Shown: positions 10,167 through 19,401 of the stretch, piece after piece | Layout: every line of letters starts with the position of its first letter | How positions within the stretch are numbered: position 1 is the stretch's first letter | NCBI GenBank assembly: GCA_944325065.1 | Contig: CALUYS010000013.1 | Location: 1 to 52,106, forward strand | From: Candidatus Gastranaerophilales bacterium | GTDB lineage: Bacteria > Cyanobacteriota > Vampirovibrionia > Gastranaerophilales > Gastranaerophilaceae | DNA length: 52,106 nt | Reading direction: 5' to 3' | Position numbers and translations under genes: made by a program | Notes under the pieces: generated by a model | What the model was told of the DNA's origin: nothing | Databases searched by the model: none | What the model saw: the letters and a program-made list of their open reading frames with translations, nothing else

Positions 10167-12292
10167 TTTAAATTATTTAGTTCATTAAATATTTCATCAT
10201 CGGTTTTAAAATCACAAAAATTTATTTTATTTGAAATAATACTTTGCCGATAATCATTTTTATTGATAGAACGGGGTTCTACAATGCAAGATGGTGGCAT
10301 TATTGTCCATTTATATAAAGCTTTTGACATTCTTGTGTAAAACTTTTCAAGCCATTTTTGTTTTTGTTCTTGTGAAATATTATTTTTTGTTTCGTAAAGG
10401 AATGTTGAATCAAGCATATCAAAGTAGCTTTCGTGTTTATTTTCAATTCTCCATATAACTTCATCTAGGAATTCATAAGGCATTAAAGCATCTTCTGCAA
10501 CAAGTGGTTTGCCTGTTTTTTCATCAATTGCAAGCTCGGCACCTGGTTTTTTGTTTATTATTTCAATTGGAATAGCATTTTTTTTTGTTCTGTTTTCATT
10601 CAAAAACCTTGCAAGAGCAAAAAGTTTTGTTTTAGGTACATCAGCAATAGGTGCAAAGCCTCCTGACATATCACCGTTTATTGTTGCATACCCCATATAC
10701 AATTCAGATTTATCAGATGTTGCAATAGGGATGCAAGCTTCAAATTCATTTGCAATACCCCACAATATTATAGCTCGACTTCTTGCTTGAATATTATCCA
10801 TTGTATATGATTTTTTATATCTAAAATCCCATTTTTTTTGAATATTGTCAAATAAAGGTTTAAAAGTGCCATTAATTTCATCTACCATTGATGTTATCGG
10901 CACCTCAATAAAATTTATTCCAAGATTTTTTGCCAACAATTTTGCATCATTTTTAGATTCATCACTTGTAATTTTTGACGGCATGCTAACACCATAAACA
11001 TTTTCTTTTCCTATTGCATCTGATACCAAGCAAGCACAAACCGATGAATCCAAACCACCAGACAAACCTAAAACAGCGTGTTTTAAATTATTCTTTCCAA
11101 AATATTCAGAAATAGCACACTTTATAGTTAAATAAGTTCGCATTAAATCATTTTCATAGTTCAAGGTGAACCTTTTTTCATCATTTAATGTTTTATCTAA
11201 TCCCATAACCAAAGGATAAATTTTTCGTTTTTTTTCAACTTCTATTTTCTCTTTATTCTTTTTAAATTCAAACAGGTAAAATTGCTCAACAAATGATTTC
11301 AAGCGAACTATCAAATCCCCATTCTCATCATAAATTCGACTTGCACCATCAAATGTTATATCATCCGTTGAACCAACTTGATTTAAATATATAAAAGGTT
11401 TTTTATATTTTTTTGATAAAAAAGAAAGCATATTATGCTTTAACTGCTCTTTTTTGCTTCTTGTTGGAGAAGCTGAAATATTAAGAAAAATATCAGGATT
11501 TAACTTCGACAATTCATATATCGGATCAAAATTATACAAATTATTTTCAAAAAACTCAATATCATTCCAACAATCCTCGCAAATAGACAAGGCATAATGG
11601 ACATCATTAACGTCTAAAAGTTTTGCTTTCTTTTGTTTTGAGGTTTCATTATTTATTAAATTTGTTTGATATTGACATCCTACAACTTTTGAAGGTTCAA
11701 TATAGCGATAATCATTAAATTCACTATAATTTGGAAGAAGACATTTCCTAACAATTGAGTTAATTTTTCCATTTTTAATTACTGCAAGAGAGTTATAATA
11801 TTTCTTACCACAATTTCTGTTAATATCTTCACGTTTTTCAACAAAACCGATTATCGCTGTTATGTTTTGTGTAAATTTTGCTATTTGTTTTAAGTAACGA
11901 ATATTTTCATCAACAATAAACGGGTATCTGTCAATAGTGTCGTGTATAGGATATCCCATTAATGCAAGTTCTGGAAAAACAATCATTTGAGCGTTGATGT
12001 TTTTTGCACTTTTTATATAATTTATTATTTTTTTTGCATTTCCTGAGATGTTTCCTGCTTGTGTATTTATTTGAGCAAGCACTATTGAATTTGAATTTTT
12101 ATCTCTTTCATTTTTTATTTTATTTTCAATATATAAACGTTTTTCAACATCAACTTTATTTATACAATTATTGCCGTGTAAAAAAACATCAAGAATTTCG
12201 CACAGATATGACAATTTGTCGTTTTTTTTGTTTAACTTTTCTTCAACTTTATTTGTAAACTCATTAAAATTTAATGTTATCAATTCTTCCAT
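10154..12292 (-). CDS. nadE: Glutamine-dependent NAD+ synthetase
   Basis: Performs the last step of NAD synthesis: ATP-dependent amidation of deamido-NAD using ammonia from glutamine. In 712 aa it joins an N-terminal nitrilase-type glutaminase (E in FPELALMGYP, K in VRKCLLPNYSEFNDY, nucleophile C238 in ICEDCWND) to a C-terminal synthetase with P-loop GLSGGLDSS near residue 409. About 65 residues precede the glutaminase core (IVLAQINTQAG). This extension is unusual; no internal start has a better ribosome binding site, so the ATG at 12292 is kept with moderate confidence. No Shine-Dalgarno is visible. Confidence 0.95.
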   Translation of the reverse strand: MEELITLNFNEFTNKVEEKLNKKNDKLSYLCEILDVFLHGNNCINKVDVEKRLYIENKIKNERDKNSNSIVLAQINTQAGNISGNAKKIINYIKSAKNINAQMIVFPELALMGYPIHDTIDRYPFIVDENIRYLKQIAKFTQNITAIIGFVEKREDINRNCGKKYYNSLAVIKNGKINSIVRKCLLPNYSEFNDYRYIEPSKVVGCQYQTNLINNETSKQKKAKLLDVNDVHYALSICEDCWNDIEFFENNLYNFDPIYELSKLNPDIFLNISASPTRSKKEQLKHNMLSFLSKKYKKPFIYLNQVGSTDDITFDGASRIYDENGDLIVRLKSFVEQFYLFEFKKNKEKIEVEKKRKIYPLVMGLDKTLNDEKRFTLNYENDLMRTYLTIKCAISEYFGKNNLKHAVLGLSGGLDSSVCACLVSDAIGKENVYGVSMPSKITSDESKNDAKLLAKNLGINFIEVPITSMVDEINGTFKPLFDNIQKKWDFRYKKSYTMDNIQARSRAIILWGIANEFEACIPIATSDKSELYMGYATINGDMSGGFAPIADVPKTKLFALARFLNENRTKKNAIPIEIINKKPGAELAIDEKTGKPLVAEDALMPYEFLDEVIWRIENKHESYFDMLDSTFLYETKNNISQEQKQKWLEKFYTRMSKALYKWTIMPPSCIVEPRSINKNDYRQSIISNKINFCDFKTDDEIFNELNNLNYFE

Positions 12293-12349
12293 AATCTTAT
12301 ACCATAATATTTTGACATATATTATTATATCTCAAAAAATATTAAGAAT

Positions 12350-12400
12350 AAAAAACGCCTAAACCATATTAATATTTAAAAATTGAAATATGTTTTAGGC
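12350..12400 (-). terminator. fabI terminator
   Basis: On the minus strand GCCTAAAACATA (12400-12389) pairs with TATGGTTTAGGC (12368-12357) across a 20-nt AT-rich loop. It is followed by a T-run, so it is an intrinsic terminator between fabI and nadE. Confidence 0.7.
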
Positions 12401-12424
12401 AATTTTAAAAATAAAAAAGATAAA

Positions 12425-13222
12425 TTATCCAAGCATAGCTTCCATTTCATCAAGTGAAGAATAAACACTATGACAACCTGCATCAACAAAAACTGTTTCC
12501 CCTGTGACGCCTGAAGACAAATCAGAAAGAAGATAAAGCCCTGATTTACCAACATCTTCTAAAGTAATATTTTTACTCAAAGGTGATTTTAAAACACCAG
12601 CTTTAAGCATTTTATCAAAACCAGATATACCTTTTGCAGCAAGAGTTTTAACAGCACCTGCTGAGAGACAATTTACTCGAACACCATTTTTACCTAAATC
12701 TGTAGCAAGATAACGAGCTGAAGATTCTAAAGCAGCTTTAGCTACACCCATAACATTATAATTTGCAACCATTTGAGTAGACCCTAAATATGTTAAAGCC
12801 AAAACAGCCGCACCTTCGTTGAATAGATGACGAGCATTTCGACACATACTTACAAGCGAATAAGCACTTACACCCAATGCAAGATCCCAACCTTCTTTTG
12901 ATGTATCAATAAACTCACCCATTAAATCTTCTTTATTTGCAAAAGCAACAGCATGAAGCATAAAATCAAGCTTACCATAAATGTTTTCATAAGTTGAAAA
13001 TGTATTTTTTAAATCGTCTTCTTTAGTCACATCGCATTCAATGCACATTTTTGAGTTCATTTCATCAGCTATAGGTTTAACACGTTTTTCCATAGCTTCA
13101 TTTGCATATGTGAAAGCTAATTGAGCCCCTTGTTTATACAACTCATTTGCAATACCATAAGCAATACCATGTTTATTACTTACACCAAAAATTAACCCCT
13201 TTTTACCTTCCATTATACCCAT
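12425..13222 (-). CDS. fabI: Enoyl-[acyl-carrier-protein] reductase FabI
   Basis: NADH-dependent enoyl-ACP reductase of type II fatty acid synthesis. The 265-aa short-chain dehydrogenase begins with the FabI-type nucleotide motif GVSNKHGIAYGIA. It carries the catalytic YNVMGVAK (Tyr-x6-Lys) characteristic of FabI, and GETVFVDAGCHS near the C-terminus. AAGGAGA at the right distance supports ATG 13222; a second ATG three codons later is less well placed. It has its own promoter (13262-13290) and terminator, so it is a single-gene transcript. Confidence 0.95.
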   Translation of the reverse strand: MGIMEGKKGLIFGVSNKHGIAYGIANELYKQGAQLAFTYANEAMEKRVKPIADEMNSKMCIECDVTKEDDLKNTFSTYENIYGKLDFMLHAVAFANKEDLMGEFIDTSKEGWDLALGVSAYSLVSMCRNARHLFNEGAAVLALTYLGSTQMVANYNVMGVAKAALESSARYLATDLGKNGVRVNCLSAGAVKTLAAKGISGFDKMLKAGVLKSPLSKNITLEDVGKSGLYLLSDLSSGVTGETVFVDAGCHSVYSSLDEMEAMLG

Positions 13223-13261
13223 AATTTTCTCCTTACAAAAATATTTCTCCCATTATCTTTT

Positions 13262-13290
13262 ATTTTATAATTAAAATACAAATATGGCAA
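13262..13290 (-). promoter_or_regulatory. fabI promoter
   Basis: On the minus strand TTGCCA (13290-13285), a 17-nt spacer and TAAAAT (13267-13262) match sigma-70 consensus at 5 of 6 positions each. It lies about 40 nt before the fabI start, directly after the upstream gene's stop. Confidence 0.6.
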
Positions 13291-13295
13291 ATTTT

Positions 13296-14021
13296 TTAAG
13301 GGTTTTGTATATTAATTAAACCTTCACATAAAAGAAAACGACCTAAAGTTTCAACTTCACAATATTTTTTTAAACTTGTTAAATAAGCATTAAAATTGCA
13401 AAAGCCACCTGAAAGATATATTTTTTGAGGTTTATTTGCAAAACAAAAACTATTATAAGCTATACCGTGAATAAGACGACTTATTGCATCATTAGGAGTT
13501 AAACCATGTGAAATGTCATCCATTATTTTCTCAAATGCAAAAATACCACAAGTAAAATTATATTTTTCATTTTGATATTTTATATCATAAGATTTTAAGT
13601 CATAAAATTTAAGTAGCATTTCGATTGTTGCACCTGTTGAACTTCCACAGCTCACATTCCAATCTAAATCACAAAATTTACCATTAGTAAAACGTATCCA
13701 TTTGGAATCACGACTTCCCAAATCCAAAATTATAGCCTCTTTTTCATTTTCTATCTTTTTTTTTACCCCATTTGCAAGTGCTATAATTTCATTATAATGA
13801 TTATTATGATTTTTATTTTTTAGCTTTGCCATATGACCTGTTGTATAATCAAATGATATATTCATTTGTTTTATTAATTTAGAAGGTAAAATATAATATG
13901 ATTTAATGTCTGAACTTTTTACAAAATAATTTTTGTATTCATTATAAAATTCTTTATTATCATTTAAAACAACAAGTTTTGACCAAGTTGTTCCAGCATC
14001 AACAAAAAACATTTTTTTCAT
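13296..14021 (-). CDS. BadF/BadG/BcrA/BcrD-type ATPase
   Basis: A 241-aa ATPase of the BadF/HgdC superfamily. Members use ATP to inject low-potential electrons into (R)-2-hydroxyacyl-CoA dehydratases, benzoyl-CoA reductases or related double-cubane enzymes. Visible motifs are phosphate-1 FFVDAGTTWSK, a phosphate-2-like IILDLGSRDSKW, SCGSSTGATIEM and the adenosine motif IYLSGGF. It is slightly shorter than HgdC (about 260 aa). The usual CxxC-type iron-sulfur ligands are not obvious, so electron transfer is uncertain. Its ATG overlaps the stop of the upstream gene as ATGA (14018-14021), so the two are translationally coupled and probably form one system. Confidence 0.7.
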   Translation of the reverse strand: MKKMFFVDAGTTWSKLVVLNDNKEFYNEYKNYFVKSSDIKSYYILPSKLIKQMNISFDYTTGHMAKLKNKNHNNHYNEIIALANGVKKKIENEKEAIILDLGSRDSKWIRFTNGKFCDLDWNVSCGSSTGATIEMLLKFYDLKSYDIKYQNEKYNFTCGIFAFEKIMDDISHGLTPNDAISRLIHGIAYNSFCFANKPQKIYLSGGFCNFNAYLTSLKKYCEVETLGRFLLCEGLINIQNP

Positions 14022-14749
14022 CTTAAATTAATAAAAGCCTCTATCTTTGCAACAATAGAATTTGTAGCAATATCATCAATATCAACATAAAGCCCATTAT
14101 ATTTAAAACTTAAATACTTTGCAAGCGATGCTTTAGCACAAAAAGCTTGAGAATAAAAAACAGTTGGAACATTTTCATCAACCATTATTTCTGTTTCATA
14201 ACACGCTGGTACTCCCATTTCAACACATCTTGTCCAACCATAAACATGAGTATCATCTGGAAATAGATTTAATATTGATAAATCATTTGGCGGTACTCCC
14301 CAAAAACCAAATCTTGGATTGACTCGATTTAATTTGGTTTTGTCAATAGGCTCAATAATTTCTTTTGTAATAAGTTGTATTTTTTCAACTAATGGCAAAC
14401 TTGACGTCGAAATAATTGGTTCTTTTTTTATAGTTTCAATATTTTCATATTTTGTTTCAATAATATTAAATCCCATATTTTTAAGAATAACAGAAGCTAA
14501 AGCAGCACTATCACATTTTTCACGTCCAGTTGCCATAATTATTGTAATCAATTTATCTTTATAATAAACAGCATTATTAACAATATTTTTTATAATTTTA
14601 CAATATACTTGTGGCAAAATTTTATAATCAGGAACAAAGGAAAGTTCAACATCCAAATCAACCCAACAAGCATCTGGGTATTGAACTTTCAATTTATTTA
14701 TTATATATGGGTCGGGATAGCCACAAAATCCTATAGTTGATTTGTCCAT
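14018..14749 (-). CDS. Uncharacterised partner of BadF-type ATPase, internally duplicated
   Basis: I do not recognise a characterised family. The 243-aa protein looks like two related halves. One starts with GFCGYPDPYII (about residue 7) and the other with GFWGVPPNDLSIL (about 147). Each is followed 60-70 residues later by a strand-Cys-helix segment (TIIMATGREKCDSA and TVFYSQAFCAKAS). Seven or so cysteines are spread through it, including RCVEMGVPACYE. The ATGA overlap with the ATPase gene argues for a shared task, by analogy with activator plus reductase pairs, but no dehydratase subunit is encoded nearby. It could bind a cofactor or metal cluster; that is inference. Confidence 0.5.
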   Translation of the reverse strand: MDKSTIGFCGYPDPYIINKLKVQYPDACWVDLDVELSFVPDYKILPQVYCKIIKNIVNNAVYYKDKLITIIMATGREKCDSAALASVILKNMGFNIIETKYENIETIKKEPIISTSSLPLVEKIQLITKEIIEPIDKTKLNRVNPRFGFWGVPPNDLSILNLFPDDTHVYGWTRCVEMGVPACYETEIMVDENVPTVFYSQAFCAKASLAKYLSFKYNGLYVDIDDIATNSIVAKIEAFINLR

Positions 14750-14758
14750 AAAGCGAAA

Positions 14759-16135
14759 TTAAAACTTGGCATCTTCACTATCATCATCGTCATCATCATT
14801 ATCTTTAACGTTTAAAAGTAGATCATAATTAAATTCATTTTCATTATCTGCAATTATACCAGCAATAACTGCATCACTTGTAACATTATTTAAGGTTCTA
14901 AACATGTCAAAAATCCGTTCAAACGCAAATAAGAATGCAAAACCTTCGACAAGTTGGTTTGGAGTTAACCCAAGTCCGTTCAATATTAAAGCAATGGTAA
15001 TTAAACCAGCACCTGGTATTCCTGCACAAGTACTTGATGAAACTATAGCTAATGTTGCAATTAAAACTATTTGAACAGGCTCTAAAGTAACACCATATGC
15101 TTGCATAAGAAAAAACACACAAACAACTTGAAACAATGCTGAACCGTCCATATTTAAAGTAGCACCTAATGGAAGTACAAAACTGGCTACTTTATTTGAT
15201 ATACCACGTTTTTCACAACAAGCAATAGTCAATGGCAAAGTTGCTGATGAACTTGCTGTCCCAAAAGCTACCATCATTGCTTCTGCTATTGCACTATAAT
15301 ATAACATAACTGGTACTTTACTAAATATTTTCATAAGCAAAGGATAAATTATAAAAAACTGTATTCCAAATCCAATTAATAATACAGCTGACAATTTAGC
15401 TATACTATCAAAAATAGTAATACCATAATTTGATATTGCAATTGCTGTTAAAGCAAAGACACCTGGTGCTGCAAGATACATAATCCAATCAGTAACTTTC
15501 ATTGTTGAGGCAAAAATACTTTCAAAAAACGAAATTACAGGTCGATTTATCTCACCAACTTTTGACAATGCAATACTGAAAATTACAATAAATATTATAA
15601 TAGGTATCATGTCAGCTTGTGCAAAAGCTGCTATTGGATTTTGAGGAATTAGATTTAACAATATATTTGATAAATTTCCAGATTGTGCTTGCAAAGCTTC
15701 TTGAACAAAACCCTGAATATCACTTGCACTTTGAACACTTATAAGTGATTGTACTCCAAGTCCTGGTTTTATAGTCAGAGCTAAAATAGAGCCTAAAACA
15801 ACTGCTAAAACAGTAATTATACCATAATATAACAACATTTTAATTCCTAATTTTCCAAGTTGTTTACTATCGCCTATACTTGTTATACCAATAACTATTG
15901 CACTAAATACCAAAGGGATTACTACCATTTGAATTAAACGAATAAAAATTTGACCAACAAAATCTAATGTTGCAATTATTCCACTATAAAAAAGAGGATT
16001 AGCTATTTCAAAATATCCTTTTTTTGCGTTTAAAATAATGCCAAGTATTATACCTAAAATGAGCCCTAAAAATATGTGCCAATTTCGTTTAATTCCAAGT
16101 CCCAAAGCAATAAATACCTGCATATGTAATTTCAT
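14759..16135 (-). CDS. Dicarboxylate/amino acid:cation symporter (DAACS)
   Basis: A 458-aa GltP/DctA-type secondary transporter importing glutamate, aspartate or C4-dicarboxylates with Na+ or H+. It shows the family serine-rich hairpin (GTASSSATLPL), the NMDGSALFQ motif in TM7 and the second hairpin (SSSTCAGIPGAG), with eight or so membrane helices. The exact substrate cannot be read. AGAGGAG before ATG 16135 supports the start. The C-terminus is strongly acidic (seven Asp in a row), an unremarkable cytoplasmic tail. It has its own strong promoter; the gap to the downstream partner gene is only 9 nt, so all three genes may be one transcript. Confidence 0.88.
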   Translation of the reverse strand: MKLHMQVFIALGLGIKRNWHIFLGLILGIILGIILNAKKGYFEIANPLFYSGIIATLDFVGQIFIRLIQMVVIPLVFSAIVIGITSIGDSKQLGKLGIKMLLYYGIITVLAVVLGSILALTIKPGLGVQSLISVQSASDIQGFVQEALQAQSGNLSNILLNLIPQNPIAAFAQADMIPIIIFIVIFSIALSKVGEINRPVISFFESIFASTMKVTDWIMYLAAPGVFALTAIAISNYGITIFDSIAKLSAVLLIGFGIQFFIIYPLLMKIFSKVPVMLYYSAIAEAMMVAFGTASSSATLPLTIACCEKRGISNKVASFVLPLGATLNMDGSALFQVVCVFFLMQAYGVTLEPVQIVLIATLAIVSSSTCAGIPGAGLITIALILNGLGLTPNQLVEGFAFLFAFERIFDMFRTLNNVTSDAVIAGIIADNENEFNYDLLLNVKDNDDDDDDSEDAKF

Positions 16136-16169
16136 AGATATCTCCTCTTATATTTTTTATGTGCATGCA

Positions 16170-16198
16170 ATTATACTACATTTTTTTTATTTTGACAA
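16170..16198 (-). promoter_or_regulatory. Symporter promoter
   Basis: On the minus strand TTGTCA (16198-16193), a 17-nt spacer and a perfect TATAAT (16175-16170) form a strong sigma-70 promoter 34 nt before the symporter ATG. A TGCATGCA palindrome lies at the expected start site and could be an operator. Confidence 0.7.
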
Positions 16199-16214
16199 AG
16201 TTTTTTTATATTTA

Positions 16215-17906
16215 TTAGTCTATAATTATTTCTTTTTCATTGCTATATGTAACAAAAGCTAAACCTTTTGAAGTACCTTTATCAACATATTTTTTCATTG
16301 TATATATAATAGGAACTTTACTTGATTTTTGTCCATAGGAAATATTTTTTAAAATCTTTGCAACGTTTAAAATTATCCTATTAGGCAATATTTCCAATTT
16401 ATTAATGTTTTTAACAATAATATGTGCACTTGGAACATCTTTAATATGAAACCAAAAATCATTAGGCTTTGATAGTTTTGATAAAATATAATCATTTTGT
16501 TTATCATTTTTACCAATAAATATGGTATAGCCATCTATTTCTATTGTTTCAATATTTATCATATTCTTTTTATTTTTGTCTTGTTTTTTTTCATTATCTT
16601 TACTATTTTTAATTTCTATTGTTTCCCAAATTTGCTCCAAATCACAAAGATTACTTGCGATATTGACATAATGAGTAATTTCTCTTATCTTGTTTAATTT
16701 ATTATTTAATAAATCCAAACGTTCATTTAAAAAATCTTTGGACTTTTTTAGCTTGTTATATTTTTTATAATATTTATTTGCATTTTCAACAATATTTAAA
16801 GATTCCTCAAGTGGTATATTTATTTTTTCAGCTGTATCATAATCTTCTAGGATTAAATCTTTTTGATTTTTTAAATCCTGCAAATTGTAAATATTCATCA
16901 TAAGTAAGTCGGCATATTGTTTGTATATATGATTTTTTTTCGTATCGTTTAGTTCGATTTGCAAATTAAGTATATTTGTTTCTAATTTTTTTGTTTCTTT
17001 ATTTAAATTAGTTATAATTTTTTGTTTTAAACTATTAAATTTATTATCTAGTATATAAAATTGATAATAGTTATTTAACATTTCATTTATTGTTAAAACT
17101 TTTTTATTACAAAATCCAAAAATTGAAAATGTTTTATAACTATCATCATAACTTGGATTAATATCTTTTAAATTAACACAATCAACTAATTTATTATATA
17201 AGGTTTCAACATCTTTTTTGCAATTTTGCTTAAAGTTATCGAAAGTTGATAAAAGTTTTGATGCAAAATCATTTGTAATATCATAAAAGTTTTCATTTAA
17301 AAAATTTTTTATAGGAATTTTCGAGGTAGATATTTTCTCAAAAAAGTCTTCAAATGATATGTTCTTTATGTCAATTTTTTCTTTTTTATTCGGATAAATA
17401 TAAGGTAAATTACCAAAAATTTCTCGATATTGGCTTTTTTCTTTTCCAACATTATGAATAGAACCTAATATAATTTTTGTATCATAATTATAGAGAATGA
17501 TATTGCTATGTTTACCCATTAATTCAATAGCCAAAACAAGTTTTTGTGTTTTAAAGTTATCATTTATAGTTTCAAAAAATAGTTCAATGATTCTTTCATG
17601 TTCTGGTCCATTTATTTTTATAATTTTGCTATTTTCAATATATTTTCTTAAAAGCATACAAAACATTAAAGCACTTTTTGGTGTTTCAATTTGACGTTTT
17701 TCTATATCTTCTAAGCTCAAGAAACCGATATGATAATAAAAAGCATTAATATTAATATAAAACCTAAAACTTTTTCCACCATTTCTCAACACAAGTAATA
17801 ACTCTTTACGACTTGGTTGTTTCACTTTTTGAACGTATGCATTTGTAAAAATATGACTATTTTCTTTTAAAAAAGCTTTTAAAGTCAAACTATCAATATG
17901 TATCAT
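16215..17906 (-). CDS. rqcH: Rqc2/RqcH-type NFACT protein
   Basis: NFACT family protein (formerly fibronectin-binding protein A). In bacteria RqcH binds obstructed large ribosomal subunits and directs C-terminal alanine tailing of the stalled chain. The 563-aa protein has NFACT-N from residue 1 (VQKVKQPSRKELLLVLR, LMGKHSNIILYN). A central coiled-coil/HhH region rich in Lys and Asn follows, then a C-terminal NFACT-R domain (YTIFIGKNDKQNDYILSKLS, DFWFHIKDVPSAHIIVKN). TGCTATAAAAT lies about 8 bases before the ATG, so the leader is very short and no Shine-Dalgarno is visible. Confidence 0.9.
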   Translation of the reverse strand: MIHIDSLTLKAFLKENSHIFTNAYVQKVKQPSRKELLLVLRNGGKSFRFYININAFYYHIGFLSLEDIEKRQIETPKSALMFCMLLRKYIENSKIIKINGPEHERIIELFFETINDNFKTQKLVLAIELMGKHSNIILYNYDTKIILGSIHNVGKEKSQYREIFGNLPYIYPNKKEKIDIKNISFEDFFEKISTSKIPIKNFLNENFYDITNDFASKLLSTFDNFKQNCKKDVETLYNKLVDCVNLKDINPSYDDSYKTFSIFGFCNKKVLTINEMLNNYYQFYILDNKFNSLKQKIITNLNKETKKLETNILNLQIELNDTKKNHIYKQYADLLMMNIYNLQDLKNQKDLILEDYDTAEKINIPLEESLNIVENANKYYKKYNKLKKSKDFLNERLDLLNNKLNKIREITHYVNIASNLCDLEQIWETIEIKNSKDNEKKQDKNKKNMINIETIEIDGYTIFIGKNDKQNDYILSKLSKPNDFWFHIKDVPSAHIIVKNINKLEILPNRIILNVAKILKNISYGQKSSKVPIIYTMKKYVDKGTSKGLAFVTYSNEKEIIID

Positions 17907-18049
17907 AATATTTTATTTTATAGCAAATATAAAAAGTTTAACAAATAATAAATTAACTTTTAAAAATTATAAAAAAATACTTTTAAATATAAGCAAAATA
18001 TGTTTTAATAAAAAAATAGAAAGAAGTAAATTAAGGGTATATAAAGAAA

Positions 18050-19375
18050 ATGAAAACACCAAATCAAAATATTAAGCCATTAACAACAAAAATAAACAAA
18101 AGAGGAAACTTGGAAATTGGTGGATGTGACCTTGTTGAGGTGGCAAAAAGATACGGGACACCTCTATATTTATATTGTGAAAAAACAATAAGAGAAATGG
18201 CAAGAGCTTATAAGGATGCTTTTTCAAGCTATAAAAAAACAAATTTTATGTATGCTTCAAAAGCATTTATGACAAAAGCAATTATTCAAATCCTTTCATC
18301 AGAAGGTTTTGGTTTTGATACTGTATCTAACGGTGAAATGTTTACTGTAAAAAGTGTTTTAGGCGATTTAAAAACTTGTCTGTTAAATGGAAATAATAAA
18401 AGTGAAGAAGAATTAAATATGGCAGTTGATAATAATATTGGTTTTATTTCCGTTGATAATTTTTTGGAACTTGCAATGCTAGATAGAATTGCTAAATCGA
18501 AAAATAAAACAGTTGATATATTACTTAGAATTACACCTGGTATAGAATGCCATACACATAAATATATTCAAACAGGACATTTAGATTCAAAATTTGGTTT
18601 CGATTTAACTCAGCTTGATGAAGCTATTATATCTATAGTTGAAGATTATAAAAATCTTAATTTAAAAGGTCTTCATGCCCATATAGGCTCTCAAATATTT
18701 GAAACAAAGGTTTATTACGATGAAGTAAAAATAATATTAACTGAATTTAAACGAATATATGATAAATTTGGAATAAAACTTACAGAAATGAATTTAGGCG
18801 GTGGTTTAGGTATTAATTACACAAAAGATGATAAAGCTCCATCTGTTTATGAAATAGCAAAACAAATTATCGATTCAATTGATAAATATACAAGTAAGTA
18901 TGATTTAGAAAAACCTACAATATGCATTGAACCCGGTCGAAGCATAGTTGGAACAGCAGGTGTCACATTATATAAAGTCGGGACTTCAAAGAAAATCCCA
19001 GGAAGTGACAAAAAATATGTTGCAGTTGATGGTGGGATGGCTGATAATGCAAGACCTTCTTTATATCAAGCTATTTATGAAACTCAAGTTGCCAACAAAA
19101 AAGAAGATGATGACATCGACAATAAAGAAAAAGTTACAATAGCTGGTAGATATTGCGAATCAGGTGATATACTCATAAATGATATTGAACTTCCAAAACT
19201 CAATCCAAATGACTTTATTGTTGTTTATGATACAGGGGCTTATGGGTATTCAATGAGTAGCAACTATAACCGTACTTTAAAACCTGCTGTTGTTTTATTA
19301 AATGACGGTAAAAGCAAAGAAATTGTAAAAAGACAAACTTATAATCAACTTATTGAAAATGATGTAATATTATAA
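18050..19375 (+). CDS. lysA: Diaminopimelate decarboxylase
   Basis: PLP enzyme converting meso-diaminopimelate to lysine. The 441-aa fold-type III decarboxylase has the PLP lysine in YASKAF (K71) and HIGSQI. The glycine-rich phosphate loop is NLGGGLGI, followed by EPGRSIVGTAG and the CESGDIL motif with the active-site Cys. It is slightly longer than average because of an insertion near NKKEDDDIDNKEK. The ATG follows a weak purine stretch. The diadenylate cyclase starts 26 nt downstream, so lysA-cdaA is probably one operon. Confidence 0.95.
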   Translation: MKTPNQNIKPLTTKINKRGNLEIGGCDLVEVAKRYGTPLYLYCEKTIREMARAYKDAFSSYKKTNFMYASKAFMTKAIIQILSSEGFGFDTVSNGEMFTVKSVLGDLKTCLLNGNNKSEEELNMAVDNNIGFISVDNFLELAMLDRIAKSKNKTVDILLRITPGIECHTHKYIQTGHLDSKFGFDLTQLDEAIISIVEDYKNLNLKGLHAHIGSQIFETKVYYDEVKIILTEFKRIYDKFGIKLTEMNLGGGLGINYTKDDKAPSVYEIAKQIIDSIDKYTSKYDLEKPTICIEPGRSIVGTAGVTLYKVGTSKKIPGSDKKYVAVDGGMADNARPSLYQAIYETQVANKKEDDDIDNKEKVTIAGRYCESGDILINDIELPKLNPNDFIVVYDTGAYGYSMSSNYNRTLKPAVVLLNDGKSKEIVKRQTYNQLIENDVIL

Positions 19376-19401
19376 AAAATGATTAAAAAGCATGGTTCGT
19401 A

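Noticed and set aside
12293-12309. nadE as a strictly leaderless gene
   Set aside because: TATAAG ends only three bases before the ATG, too close for +1 at the A. TATTAT further up would give a short leader; evidence is ambiguous.
14759-14790. Aspartate repeat at the symporter C-terminus as a slippage locus
   Set aside because: The codons are mixed GAT/GAC and short; acidic tails are common in such transporters.
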